Source of the DNA: Flavobacteriaceae bacterium
GTDB taxonomy: Bacteria > Bacteroidota > Bacteroidia > Flavobacteriales > Flavobacteriaceae
Direction: 5' to 3'
Length of the DNA: 26,438 nucleotides
Assembly: GCA_947472705.1 (NCBI GenBank)
Contig: CANJDA010000012.1
Coordinates: 1-26,438, forward strand
In this document: positions 1 through 9,242 of the stretch, in pieces
How positions within the stretch are numbered: position 1 is the first letter of the stretch
How the letters are laid out: each line of letters opens with the position of its first letter
Notes under the pieces: model-generated
Databases searched by the model: none
What the model was told of the DNA's origin: nothing
What the model saw: only the letters and a program-made list of their open reading frames with translations
Translations under genes and position numbers: made by a program

Positions 1-10
1 ACTATATACG

Positions 11-27
11 AAACATGTTACATGTTT
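11..27. repeat. 17-bp perfect palindrome near left window edge
   Basis: Two 8-base arms, AAACATGT and ACATGTTT, flank a single central T. It lies just beyond the terminator of the large secreted-protein gene. It could be an operator or part of a leader for a gene outside the window. No T-run follows the short hairpin, so I do not call it a terminator. Confidence 0.35.
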
Positions 28-31
28 TAAC

Positions 32-66
32 AAAAAAAACTCCCAAGTTTGGGGCTTGGGAGTTTT
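32..66 (-). terminator. Rho-independent terminator of the large secreted protein gene
   Basis: A 12-bp perfect stem (AAAACTCCCAAG at 36-47 pairs with CTTGGGAGTTTT at 55-66) has a 7-nt loop. On the minus strand it is followed by a run of T (the A-run at 32-39). It sits about 20 nt after the minus-strand stop codon at 86-88. The A/T flanks are near symmetrical, so it may also stop transcription arriving from the left. Confidence 0.85.
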
Positions 67-85
67 AAAGTAGGCTAAGATATAA

Positions 86-3000
86 CTATCGCTTCATGGC
101 GAAATGGGCTTTAAATTCTCTATCTTCTTGGTTTGCATTTTTATAACTTACGCTAAACCAATAATCGTCTGACGGCATTTCACGACCGTTATAGGTTCCG
201 TCCCATCCGATTCCGTGAGGTCTTATTTGCGTTAATACTTTTCCATATCGGTCAAAGATTGTAATTAACGCATTGATTTGTGAGGACAAATCTTTAATAT
301 TCCAAGTATCGTTATAACCATCTCCATTTGGAGTGAAATAATGTGGATAATTAACAACTAATGCTTCTATTATAGTGACACCACAACCATATTTATCTCT
401 AACGGTTATCTGATGCATTCCAGAATCAACGTTGTAAAATATTGGACTGTCTTGGAAAGGGCCTTCATCTAATTGGTACTCAAAATTATTTCCTTGCCCA
501 GTAGCAACAACTGTAACCGTTTGATTTGCTGAAAAATCATCACTAACAGTATACGAAACAATAGCTGGTTCAGATGGTATTACTGTAACGGCAACTGGCA
601 CTGAAGAACAACCGGTACTATTGTTGGTAGCAATTAATGTATAAACTCCAGGTAAAACTGCCTGATATGAACTTCCTATTCCAACTGTTTGTCCGCTCTC
701 ATTTGTCCAAACAAAAGTATGTGTCGATGAAGGCAAGTTACTATACATAGTGTAAGGATTTAATAAGTTTCCAGTTTCACTATCAATACATATTACACCA
801 TCAATTGGAGTAGGATTGGGAAGTTTATGTACAATTAAATTGATAGGTTTTATATCATAACAATTAGGAGCTAAAGTATTGTTAACCCTAACATAAACAG
901 TTGTGTTTATTGATGATGTCACTGCATTAGATTGGTTGGCAGCATCTACTAAACTATTATAATATGCAATAGTAAATTCTGTGCCGGTTTGAGAACCAAG
1001 AATTGTTACTGACAAAGATGTTAAATTAAATGATGTAACGCCATCGTTAGTTCCGTCTTCATCACAAACGGTTCTCATATTGGTTGGAACCAAATGAGCA
1101 GTTGGCGTGTCAATAATAGTTACAGTAAATGAAGTCTCATCAGAACATCTTGGTAAAAAAGGAGCAATACCATATATGTATACAGTTTGTGTATTTGAGA
1201 TCGTATCACCTGCATGCAGCATAATTCCAGTTCCGTTTACACCTGTGTAATAATTTCCAACTGTTAATGCTGGTAAAGTATAGTTTTCGCAAGTAGTAGT
1301 ATTAGGTAAGTTGTCAACATTTAAAATGGTAAGTAAGAAACTTGTTTCAGCACTACAATCAGGGGAGGTAGCTGTATGAGCAAACACATAAATAGATTGC
1401 GTAGAAGTAATAACATCACCTGCATGTAATAATGTTCCTGAACCATTTGGTCCTGTGTAATAATCACCTAAAGTTAATGGAAATAATGTAAAGGATTCGC
1501 AAGAATTTATGTTAGGAATAGGAGACAAGACAGGTGTATGGTTGATAGTAACAGTAAATGAATTTTCATTAATACATGTAAATGATATTCTGATTAATGA
1601 TTCTTTAAATACATAAATTGTTTGGTTAGTTGTAATAACAGTTCCAGGTAATATTTCGGTTCCAATACCGTCTGGGCCTCCAGATAGAGTATAGTATTTA
1701 TTATTAGCAGATAATGGAGGCAATGTATAACTGTCACAGGCTACAACATTTGCAGGAGCATCAGCGGTTACCGAAAATATATTTATTTGAAAACTATTTT
1801 CAGCACTACATGGCGGGGTAGAATTAGAAATCGCGTAAATATATATCTTTTGTGAAGTAGTGATTACGGTTCCAGGTTGAAGCATAGTTCCTGTTCCATT
1901 TGGTCCTGTATAATAATTACCTACAGTCAATACAGTTAAAACATATTGATCACAAATATCAATATCAGAACGAGAATCAATAGCAGGTAAACCAATAATG
2001 GTAACGGTGAAGCTAGTTTGATTAAAACAAGTGGCATTCAATCGCTCAAAAATGTATATAGTTTGTGTTGATGTAATTACATCTCCAGGAAATAGTAAAT
2101 TTCCCGTTCCGTCTATTCCTGTATGGTAACTTCCGTTTACTAATGCTGGTAATGTGTAACTTTCACAAACTGAGATATCACTTAAGGTATCTACAGCTGG
2201 TTGTTGAATAATTAATGTAAAATGCATGTTGTCAGTGCAATTATTTGTTCCGCTTGTTGTTACAGCATAGATGTATACGGTTGTACTTTGGTTTATTACA
2301 GTACCTGCAGGAATAACAGTACCAGTTCCCATTGGACCCGTAAAATAATTTCCTATTGGTAAAGCTGGTAATGTGAATCCATTACATTGATTTACATCTG
2401 CAGGTTGAGGCATACCTATAACAACTTCAAATGAATCTTCATCACTACAAGTACTGCTAACATTTGATGAAGCATAAACATAAATAGTTTGACTTGAAGT
2501 AATAAAATCGCCAGCATTTAACATATTGCCAGTTCCTAATGGACCAGTATAATAATTTCCTAATGTTAAAGCGGGTAGTGTGTATGAGCTACATTCAAAA
2601 ACATCAGGTCTGTCGCCAACATCTACTAAAGGTAGGATTGTTATTGTGCAATCAGTATCAATAGCACAAAAAGGCTCCACTTCTGTCATGTAGTAATAAT
2701 GAATTACCTGTGATGTAGTAAATACAGTTCCAGGAGGAATAAGTGTTCCTAATCCTCCAGCTTGAGTATAATAATCACCATATAAGCTATTTGGTAAAGT
2801 ATAACTTCCACAACGGGTAACTTGCATAGGAGATAATGTCTCAGGAGATAAAACTACTACGTGAAAAGAACTATTTGAACCACATGTTCCAGGACCTCCT
2901 GGTTGATTGAAAATGTAGACAGTTTGCGTTTCTATAATTTCGTTTCCAGCAAATAATGGAATACCATTACCATTAGATGCTGTAAAATAGTTACCATTTA

Positions 3001-4699
3001 CTAATGGAGGTAAAATATATGAAGTACATACAATAACATCATCTAATTCATCAACAAGTGGAACAGGTAATATTATGATATTAAAACTAGTAAGACTATA
3101 ACAAAAATGATCACTAATATTTTCAATTCTTACATATATGGTTGTATTTGAAAGCAATATATTTTGAGTATTTGTTATAGGGTTTGTTGCATTGGCTGCA
3201 TTTAATTGTGTAGTGTAATAACTAACAATATTCATTGCAGGAGCTTGACCATTTAATATAGCTGCAGTTTGACTACTTAAATTAAAATAAGCATTAGAAA
3301 AATTTTGTGAACGTGCACATTTTTGCATATCAGAAGGTTGATATGCTATTGGGCCTGGGGAAGTTTGAATTTGAAACGACTTAACTATATAGCAAGAAGT
3401 ACTTGGCAATTCAATTCTAACATAAATTGTTTGACCGCTAGCACTATTATATACTAGTGGAAGTGGATTAACATTATTATCAGCATCAGCTTGAGAGATG
3501 TGATATGAAACTATTGCTGAAGGATCGATTCCTGATTTTACGATTGGTGTATTTAAATCTAAATTGAAATTATATGTAGCCGCACCTGAATCACATTTAT
3601 AAATAGTAATAGGATCAGGAGTTATAATTTCAGGATAATATTCTATTACAATACTGTCAGTAATTGGCTGACAAAAGTTTACTATACTGCTATAAGAAAC
3701 GCTATATGTTCCTGGCTGGTTAATAGTTAAACTTGCACCAGTTTCACCAGGCAAAACTGTACCATCTTTTTTCCAAACAAATGAGTAATTGGCTGTATTT
3801 AATCCTGTTGTCAATGTTTGAGGTTGACCATAACACAAAGCAGTGTTATTTGTGATTGTTGCATCTTGACCTAATACATCTTGTCCAATATTGAAACTGT
3901 CAGATGAAATAAATATGGCTGAATCTGATTGTGGGTCTATTCTGTCAGCAATAACTAATTTAATATGATAGGGTACATTTGGGGTCAAATTTGAAGCAGC
4001 CGTCATCATTTTTGTCTGGCCGTTAAAATTAGTAGCTGAACCAGCAGCTAAAGAACCACCATTAAAACTTCCAAAGTATTGAGCATTAGAGGAAGGACAT
4101 GAAGAGTTGTATTGAAAATCTCGAATTGTAACTACTGAAATTGGAGTTGTTGTACTAGGTACAACAGCCAAATTTGTAGTAACTCCTGAATTCATATTGG
4201 TCAATAAGAATGCAAAAGCATCCGAGTAATGACATTGAAAATTACCATATTCTTCCGAAGCAAAAATAAAATCAAAACTAAAATTAGAAGAAATTGGAGT
4301 AAAGTCAAATTCTATTGACGTTGCATTTTTAGAAACCATTGGAATTCCAGCGGCAGCCATTGTAGCTTCTAAACTAATATCGCCAGGCCAAGTTAGTGAA
4401 CCGTCATTTAATAATGAAGTGTTTGGTCCATGTGCATTTAAGGCACTTCCAGTACTTAACACTACGCCACTATTCATTGGAAAATTTGGGTTGGTATTCT
4501 GAAAGAAACCAATCCCATTGGAGGATCCAAAATTTGAACCAGTGCTCCAGGTAATGTTTGTTGCAGATACACAAGGAGAATTAATTAGCACATTGTTTAC
4601 CAATTGAGGAACAGTGTGACTAGTATTACTTACGGTAATTGGTTGTGAAAAACCAACTGTGGTAATTAAGAAAACGATTAACAGGTATAATTTTTTCAT
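86..4699 (-). CDS. Giant secreted T9SS type B protein with choice-of-anchor L domain and two families of tandem repeats
   Basis: This gene encodes a 1537-aa exported surface or secreted protein, probably an adhesin or matrix protein. It starts with a signal peptide (MKKLYLL... ending GFSQ). Residues about 20-275 resemble the choice-of-anchor L domain (FASEEYGNF motif). An Ig-like stretch follows, then two ~90-aa 'A' repeats (about 360-545, with TIYVRIE). Nine ~72-aa 'B' repeats follow (about 545-1195); each has a Cys, an LP motif, a GNYYTGPxGTG-like core, a TQTIYIYA-like strand and a second Cys. A third A repeat, an Ig-like segment and a segment ending DKYGCG come next. The last ~90 residues carry FTPNGDGYNDTW, the gliding-motility-associated C-terminal domain of type B cargo of the type IX secretion system. 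I chose the start at 4699 because it gives a clean signal peptide; an in-frame ATG at 4723 lies upstream of the likely transcription start. The ligand is unknown. Confidence 0.88.
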   Translation of the reverse strand: MKKLYLLIVFLITTVGFSQPITVSNTSHTVPQLVNNVLINSPCVSATNITWSTGSNFGSSNGIGFFQNTNPNFPMNSGVVLSTGSALNAHGPNTSLLNDGSLTWPGDISLEATMAAAGIPMVSKNATSIEFDFTPISSNFSFDFIFASEEYGNFQCHYSDAFAFLLTNMNSGVTTNLAVVPSTTTPISVVTIRDFQYNSSCPSSNAQYFGSFNGGSLAAGSATNFNGQTKMMTAASNLTPNVPYHIKLVIADRIDPQSDSAIFISSDSFNIGQDVLGQDATITNNTALCYGQPQTLTTGLNTANYSFVWKKDGTVLPGETGASLTINQPGTYSVSYSSIVNFCQPITDSIVIEYYPEIITPDPITIYKCDSGAATYNFNLDLNTPIVKSGIDPSAIVSYHISQADADNNVNPLPLVYNSASGQTIYVRIELPSTSCYIVKSFQIQTSPGPIAYQPSDMQKCARSQNFSNAYFNLSSQTAAILNGQAPAMNIVSYYTTQLNAANATNPITNTQNILLSNTTIYVRIENISDHFCYSLTSFNIIILPVPLVDELDDVIVCTSYILPPLVNGNYFTASNGNGIPLFAGNEIIETQTVYIFNQPGGPGTCGSNSSFHVVVLSPETLSPMQVTRCGSYTLPNSLYGDYYTQAGGLGTLIPPGTVFTTSQVIHYYYMTEVEPFCAIDTDCTITILPLVDVGDRPDVFECSSYTLPALTLGNYYTGPLGTGNMLNAGDFITSSQTIYVYASSNVSSTCSDEDSFEVVIGMPQPADVNQCNGFTLPALPIGNYFTGPMGTGTVIPAGTVINQSTTVYIYAVTTSGTNNCTDNMHFTLIIQQPAVDTLSDISVCESYTLPALVNGSYHTGIDGTGNLLFPGDVITSTQTIYIFERLNATCFNQTSFTVTIIGLPAIDSRSDIDICDQYVLTVLTVGNYYTGPNGTGTMLQPGTVITTSQKIYIYAISNSTPPCSAENSFQINIFSVTADAPANVVACDSYTLPPLSANNKYYTLSGGPDGIGTEILPGTVITTNQTIYVFKESLIRISFTCINENSFTVTINHTPVLSPIPNINSCESFTLFPLTLGDYYTGPNGSGTLLHAGDVITSTQSIYVFAHTATSPDCSAETSFLLTILNVDNLPNTTTCENYTLPALTVGNYYTGVNGTGIMLHAGDTISNTQTVYIYGIAPFLPRCSDETSFTVTIIDTPTAHLVPTNMRTVCDEDGTNDGVTSFNLTSLSVTILGSQTGTEFTIAYYNSLVDAANQSNAVTSSINTTVYVRVNNTLAPNCYDIKPINLIVHKLPNPTPIDGVICIDSETGNLLNPYTMYSNLPSSTHTFVWTNESGQTVGIGSSYQAVLPGVYTLIATNNSTGCSSVPVAVTVIPSEPAIVSYTVSDDFSANQTVTVVATGQGNNFEYQLDEGPFQDSPIFYNVDSGMHQITVRDKYGCGVTIIEALVVNYPHYFTPNGDGYNDTWNIKDLSSQINALITIFDRYGKVLTQIRPHGIGWDGTYNGREMPSDDYWFSVSYKNANQEDREFKAHFAMKR

Positions 4700-4720
4700 G
4701 ACTTGGGGATTTTGACATAG

Positions 4721-4752
4721 CAAATATTGTATTTTATATCGTCTAAAAGCAA
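4721..4752 (-). promoter_or_regulatory. Putative promoter of the large secreted protein gene
   Basis: On the minus strand, AATATTTG (4728-4721) matches the Bacteroidota -7 box TAnnTTTG in seven of eight positions. A TTG (4752-4750) lies 21 nt upstream as a possible -33 element. Transcription would start near 4715, which supports translation from 4699 rather than 4723. Confidence 0.4.
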
Positions 4753-4850
4753 AAAAACTCGATGAAATGCATAATAATACAATTATAAAGTGTAAAAAAC
4801 CTACAAAAAATAAATTTATTCTATTTTAAATCATTTTTTTAAACCTAAAG

Positions 4851-4885
4851 TTGACATTAAAATTTAGGTGTAATGTTTATCTTTG
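4851..4885 (+). promoter_or_regulatory. Putative promoter of argS
   Basis: TATCTTTG at 4878-4885 is a perfect match to the Bacteroidota -7 box TAnnTTTG. TTG at 4851-4853 is a possible -33 element, but the 24-nt spacer is longer than usual. The implied transcript starts near 4891, so the in-frame ATG at 4873 would not be transcribed and translation should start at 4906. Confidence 0.55.
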
Positions 4886-4905
4886 CCAACCAAAAAGGAA
4901 TTGCC

Positions 4906-6684
4906 ATGAAACTTTCACAAATTTTAACTCAACCTATTAAAAATGCTATTCAAGAATTATTTGATATCACTACTGATAAAGTAGAATTTCAAATAACTAG
5001 GAAAGATTTTGAAGGTGATATCACTATGGTTATTTTTCCTTTATTGAAGGTGATTAAAGGAAATCCTATGGAGATAGGAAATAAAATAGGTAATTATTTG
5101 ATTGACAATGTTAATGAAGTGATTCGTTTCAATGTTGTATCTGGTTTTTTGAATATTGTGGTTTCTGATGCTTATTATCTTAATTTCTTTAACGAAATAA
5201 AAGAGAATGATGCTTTTGGATTTGTTTCTGCTTCGCCAAATACCAAAGCGGTAATGGTTGAATATTCTTCACCAAACACTAACAAACCATTACACCTAGG
5301 TCATGTTAGAAATGTTTTATTAGGTTATTCTGTTGCAGAAATTATCAAAGCTTCAGGTAAAAAAGTCTATAAAACACAAATAATAAATGACCGTGGAATT
5401 CACATCTGCAAGTCGATGTTAGCTTGGCAAAAATTTGGAAACGGACAAACTCCTGAAAGTACTAATCTTAAAGGTGACAAATTGGTTGGAAATTTTTATG
5501 TTGCTTTTGACAAACAATATAAAGCAGAAATCAATGAGTTGATAAATCAAGGAAAAACAGAAGAGGAAGCCAAAAAACAAGCGCCAATTATTATTGAAGC
5601 TCAGCAAATGCTATTAGATTGGGAAGCCGGAAATCCTGAAGTTATTGCCTTATGGAAAACTATGAATCAATGGGTTTACAGCGGATTTGAACAAACCTAC
5701 AAAAATATCGGTGTTAATTTTGATAGTTATTATTACGAAAGCAATACCTATTTGTTAGGAAAAGAAGTAGTGCAATTTGGTTTAGAAAAAGGAATATTCG
5801 AAAAAGACCCTGATGGTTCCGTTTGGATAGATTTGACAGAAGAGGGTTTAGACCGTAAAATTGTGCTGCGTTCTGACGGTACTGCTGTTTATATGACTCA
5901 AGATATAGGAACAGCTATCCAACGCGTGAAAGATTTTCCAGATGTAGGTGGTATGGTATATACTGTTGGTAACGAGCAGGATTATCATTTCAAAGTGTTG
6001 TTTTTAATTCTGAAAAAACTCGGGTTTGATTGGGCAGAAAGCTTATATCATTTATCATATGGTATGGTTGAATTGCCTTCGGGGAAGATGAAATCTCGTG
6101 AAGGAACAGTTGTAGATGCTGATGATTTGATGGAAGAAATGACCACAACGGCAGGGAATATTGCTACTGAGCTAGGAAAACTTGACGGATACTCAAATGA
6201 AGAGAAAGCCAAATTATTCAAAACTATCGGTCTTGGTGCTTTGAAATATTATATATTGAAAGTTGACCCTAAGAAACAAATTCTCTTCAATCCTGAAGAA
6301 TCTGTTGATTTTGCAGGAAATACTGGTCCGTTCATTCAATATACTTATGCTCGAATTCAATCAATTTTGCGAAAAGCTGATTTTGATTTAAAATTAAACG
6401 TAACAGAAATTGATTTGCACGAAAAGGAAAAGGAGCTTTTAAAACAAATGGAACTTTTCCCTGAAGTTATTCAAAATGCGGCTAACAATCACAGTCCGGC
6501 TTTGGTTGCTAATTATACTTATGATTTGGTAAAAGAATACAACTCGTTTTATCAAGCAGTGTCTATTTTGGGAGAGGAAAATTTAACTAAGAAAACATTT
6601 AGAGTGCAACTTTCTAAAAAAGTGGGCGACACTATAAAATCAGCATTTTTATTATTAGGAATTGAAGTTCCTGAGAGAATGTAA
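4906..6684 (+). CDS. argS: Arginine--tRNA ligase
   Basis: This class I aminoacyl-tRNA synthetase charges tRNA-Arg with arginine in the cytoplasm. The 592-aa product has the usual ArgRS length. An N-terminal additional domain covers about residues 1-90. The ATP-binding signature appears as HLGH at 130-133, inside the ArgRS-typical SSPNTNKPLHLGH context. The KMSKS-equivalent loop is KMKSR at 394-398, preceded by the family's MVELPSG. The C-terminal ~120 residues form the DALR-type helical anticodon-binding domain, which begins after the NTGPFIQYTYAR segment. I chose the ATG at 4906 over the one at 4873 because the product begins MKLSQIL like other ArgRS and because the -7 box lies just before it. 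The gene is monocistronic and divergent from the large secreted-protein gene. Nothing in it looks damaged. Confidence 0.97.
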   Translation: MKLSQILTQPIKNAIQELFDITTDKVEFQITRKDFEGDITMVIFPLLKVIKGNPMEIGNKIGNYLIDNVNEVIRFNVVSGFLNIVVSDAYYLNFFNEIKENDAFGFVSASPNTKAVMVEYSSPNTNKPLHLGHVRNVLLGYSVAEIIKASGKKVYKTQIINDRGIHICKSMLAWQKFGNGQTPESTNLKGDKLVGNFYVAFDKQYKAEINELINQGKTEEEAKKQAPIIIEAQQMLLDWEAGNPEVIALWKTMNQWVYSGFEQTYKNIGVNFDSYYYESNTYLLGKEVVQFGLEKGIFEKDPDGSVWIDLTEEGLDRKIVLRSDGTAVYMTQDIGTAIQRVKDFPDVGGMVYTVGNEQDYHFKVLFLILKKLGFDWAESLYHLSYGMVELPSGKMKSREGTVVDADDLMEEMTTTAGNIATELGKLDGYSNEEKAKLFKTIGLGALKYYILKVDPKKQILFNPEESVDFAGNTGPFIQYTYARIQSILRKADFDLKLNVTEIDLHEKEKELLKQMELFPEVIQNAANNHSPALVANYTYDLVKEYNSFYQAVSILGEENLTKKTFRVQLSKKVGDTIKSAFLLLGIEVPERM

Positions 6685-6689
6685 AAGTA

Positions 6690-6719
6690 AAAGAGCTGAT
6701 TTGGTCAACTCTTTTTTTT
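6690..6719 (+). terminator. Terminator after argS
   Basis: AAAGAG (6690-6695) pairs with CTCTTT (6709-6714). After one mismatch, TGA pairs with TCA around a TTTGG loop. A run of eight T follows. It separates argS from the convergent TonB-dependent receptor gene and may work in both directions. Confidence 0.7.
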
Positions 6720-6720
6720 G

Positions 6721-9240
6721 CTAAAAACTTAACTTAATATTTACATTCGGAGTTAAATCAAGAGCATAAGTATTGACACTTTCTACATTGTTATTATTAG
6801 GATTTACTCGGTAAAATCGATTAATACTATTTTGGGTATTTAAAATATTGATAACAGAAATGTTAGTTTGTAATCCAATTTTATCACTAAGTTTCCAATC
6901 TTTAGAAGCCGAAAAATTTAACTGGAAAAAATCGTTTAGTTTAGCATTATTAGGTGAATTGTAAACAATTTGATTATTTGTATCTAAAGTATTTGTAAAC
7001 GGAGTTGTAATTGGTTTACCTGTATGCCATTTACAACCTAATGCTAATTTAAATGAATTCCATTCATAAATTCCAGCCCAAGAAACACTATGTTTTAACT
7101 CGAAATTATTAAAAAATTCTGGCGGAGAGAGTGTTTTATAAAAATACTTGTTGTCATTATAACTGTAGCTCATCCAAGTATAAAATTTACCGAAGTTCTT
7201 TTGAATCAAGAATTCTGTCCCTAAAACTTGATAATCACCACTTGATTTTACAAACTCAAATTGGTTTTGAAAACCCTGACTGCTTGTTGTAATTCCAGTA
7301 ATTTTTTTATAAAAATTATCTAAAGTAATCAACCAATTATTGTTTTTAAAACTAAAACCAAGCGAAATTTGATTGCTTTTTTGAATTGGAATTGCCCCAT
7401 CATTAGCTAATGTCCATCTTCTCTTTTCAATTCCTAGGAAATCTTCTTGTAAATCAATTACTTGAGAAAGAGTTTGACTTTTTTGCTCCCCTAATATTTC
7501 TAAACGAATGTTTTTGCTTAATGCTTGGTTAAACTGAATTCGGGGCTCTATCAAATAAGTTTTGAATTTGGTATAATAATTTCCACGAACACCAACTTTT
7601 AAAAATGTTTTTTTGTTTTCAGTTTCAAAAGCGCCTTCTGCTATAAGAGCATGTGTACGTAAGACTTCAATAGTTTTTCTAGAGAATAAAGGTAAATTGA
7701 TTTGATCATAGTTAGTAACACCAGTTTGATCAAATTGATATCCGTTATTTAGGGTTAGGTTTTTATTGATTTTATTCGAATTTTTTAATTGAAATCCTAT
7801 TGTTAAGACATCATTTTCTTGATTTAAAATCTGATTACTTTCAATGGATTCATTTTTTGAAACAAGAGCATATTTTGAGCCATAAAATTGAATTTGACTA
7901 TAATTATTACTATTCCAATTGGTTTTCCAATTAATGTTTCCCCCTAAACTTTCTTGTCCTAAATTACTATTCTTACTTGTCTCTGTTGTAAATTGATTCA
8001 CGAAAAGAGAGTTTTTAATCACAATAAAATCGGTCGAAAGTTCATTCTTTAATCCTATTTTTTGTTGGTATTGTGTCGTTAAATCATAAAAGTAAAACTT
8101 CTCACCCGTTTTAAAATCTATGGTTTGATTGTTATTTAAATTGGTAACTACAGTATTTTGAAACACTTTGTTTCTGTAATTTTTATAAGTTGGTGAAGCA
8201 AAAAAATCTGTCAATGAGCGCCTTCCAGAAATTATAAAATTAGCTTTTTCAGAAGCTTTGATTTTGGTGTAAAATTCAGCACTGATTAAATTGGTACTAA
8301 TGCTGCTCGTGTTTTTTTCAATGTTTTTTGTATGAGAAGAAATATCTATTAAACTCGAAACACTTTCTCCAAAAAAAGCAGAACTCCCATTTTTTGTTAC
8401 CGAAATGGTTTGTGATAATGAAGGATTAAATGCCGAAATCATTCCAAAGAAATGACCCGTTTGAAACATTCTTATTCCGTTCCAAAGAAAGAGGTTTTGA
8501 TCATGTGTTCCGCCTCTAACATTGATGTTGGAAACGGTTTCATCAACCGAATTAATTCCAGGAATTTGTTGCATAGTTTGCAATATGTCTGGTTCAATCA
8601 AGCCAGGTAATATCCCGAATTTTGAAGGTTTTACTTCTATAGTTCCATCATTTTTTTTATAAATCCCAGTTGTCAAATAACGTTGAGCAATAACTTCACT
8701 CAATTGTTGAATATTAGAATTCAACTTTATTGTTGGACAATCTGAAATATATAATTGTACGGGATTTATAATTTTTTTTTCAAAATTTAAATGCGATATT
8801 TCTATGGCATTTGATGATGTAAGGGGCATTTCAAAAAAACCTTTTTCATTCGAAAAAACGGTGGTTTTTGTTTCGGAAATTTTAATAGTAGCATTATCAA
8901 TAGGAATCCCTGTATCTGCATCTATTAAATAACCACAAAGTGGTTTGTCAAGCTTATGATTATTAAATACAGAATAATAGTTATCACTTATTTTTTTGAT
9001 ACTGAGTCTGGTTTTTGACTCTATGTATTTTATTTTTTCAGAAAGCGGTAAATTTTCTTTTGGTGGAATTATTTTGAAGATTATTAATTCTTCTTCAATA
9101 TAATTAAACTTAACATTGTTGGTAATACTTATTTCATCCAAAACTTTTTTCAAGGGCAATTCATTCTTATCCTGTTGGGCTTTTACTGCAAACAGGGAAA
9201 AAAACAAGAATAGTAAAGAAAAAAACTTTTTTTGAACCAA
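6721..9240 (-). CDS. TonB-dependent receptor with N-terminal STN signalling domain
   Basis: This 839-aa outer-membrane receptor should take up an unidentified ligand and signal to the FecR-type anti-sigma encoded just upstream. A signal peptide (KKFFSLLFLFFSLFAVKAQ) is followed by a secretin/TonB short N-terminal (STN) domain at about 25-95. A carboxypeptidase-regulatory-like Ig-fold domain follows at about 97-180, then a plug domain at about 195-300 with the NVRGGTHDQNLFLWNG segment. The rest is a beta-barrel ending in LSF with a terminal Phe. No SusD gene is adjacent, so this is not a classical Sus pair. The apparent start codon is TTG at 9240-9238, 2 nt after the fecR stop. No in-frame ATG lies between it and the upstream stop, so translation is probably coupled to fecR. 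The substrate cannot be read from sequence. Confidence 0.92.
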   Translation of the reverse strand: MVQKKFFSLLFLFFSLFAVKAQQDKNELPLKKVLDEISITNNVKFNYIEEELIIFKIIPPKENLPLSEKIKYIESKTRLSIKKISDNYYSVFNNHKLDKPLCGYLIDADTGIPIDNATIKISETKTTVFSNEKGFFEMPLTSSNAIEISHLNFEKKIINPVQLYISDCPTIKLNSNIQQLSEVIAQRYLTTGIYKKNDGTIEVKPSKFGILPGLIEPDILQTMQQIPGINSVDETVSNINVRGGTHDQNLFLWNGIRMFQTGHFFGMISAFNPSLSQTISVTKNGSSAFFGESVSSLIDISSHTKNIEKNTSSISTNLISAEFYTKIKASEKANFIISGRRSLTDFFASPTYKNYRNKVFQNTVVTNLNNNQTIDFKTGEKFYFYDLTTQYQQKIGLKNELSTDFIVIKNSLFVNQFTTETSKNSNLGQESLGGNINWKTNWNSNNYSQIQFYGSKYALVSKNESIESNQILNQENDVLTIGFQLKNSNKINKNLTLNNGYQFDQTGVTNYDQINLPLFSRKTIEVLRTHALIAEGAFETENKKTFLKVGVRGNYYTKFKTYLIEPRIQFNQALSKNIRLEILGEQKSQTLSQVIDLQEDFLGIEKRRWTLANDGAIPIQKSNQISLGFSFKNNNWLITLDNFYKKITGITTSSQGFQNQFEFVKSSGDYQVLGTEFLIQKNFGKFYTWMSYSYNDNKYFYKTLSPPEFFNNFELKHSVSWAGIYEWNSFKLALGCKWHTGKPITTPFTNTLDTNNQIVYNSPNNAKLNDFFQLNFSASKDWKLSDKIGLQTNISVINILNTQNSINRFYRVNPNNNNVESVNTYALDLTPNVNIKLSF

Positions 9241-9242
9241 AA

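Noticed and set aside
1112..3068. CRISPR-like or satellite DNA array
   Set aside because: The periodicity is about 217 nt and follows protein repeats in an open reading frame, with diverged DNA and no constant repeat/spacer pattern.
6721..9240. SusC/SusD glycan-uptake locus
   Set aside because: No SusD-like lipoprotein or glycoside hydrolase is adjacent; the STN domain and sigma/FecR neighbours point to cell-surface signalling of FecIRA type instead.
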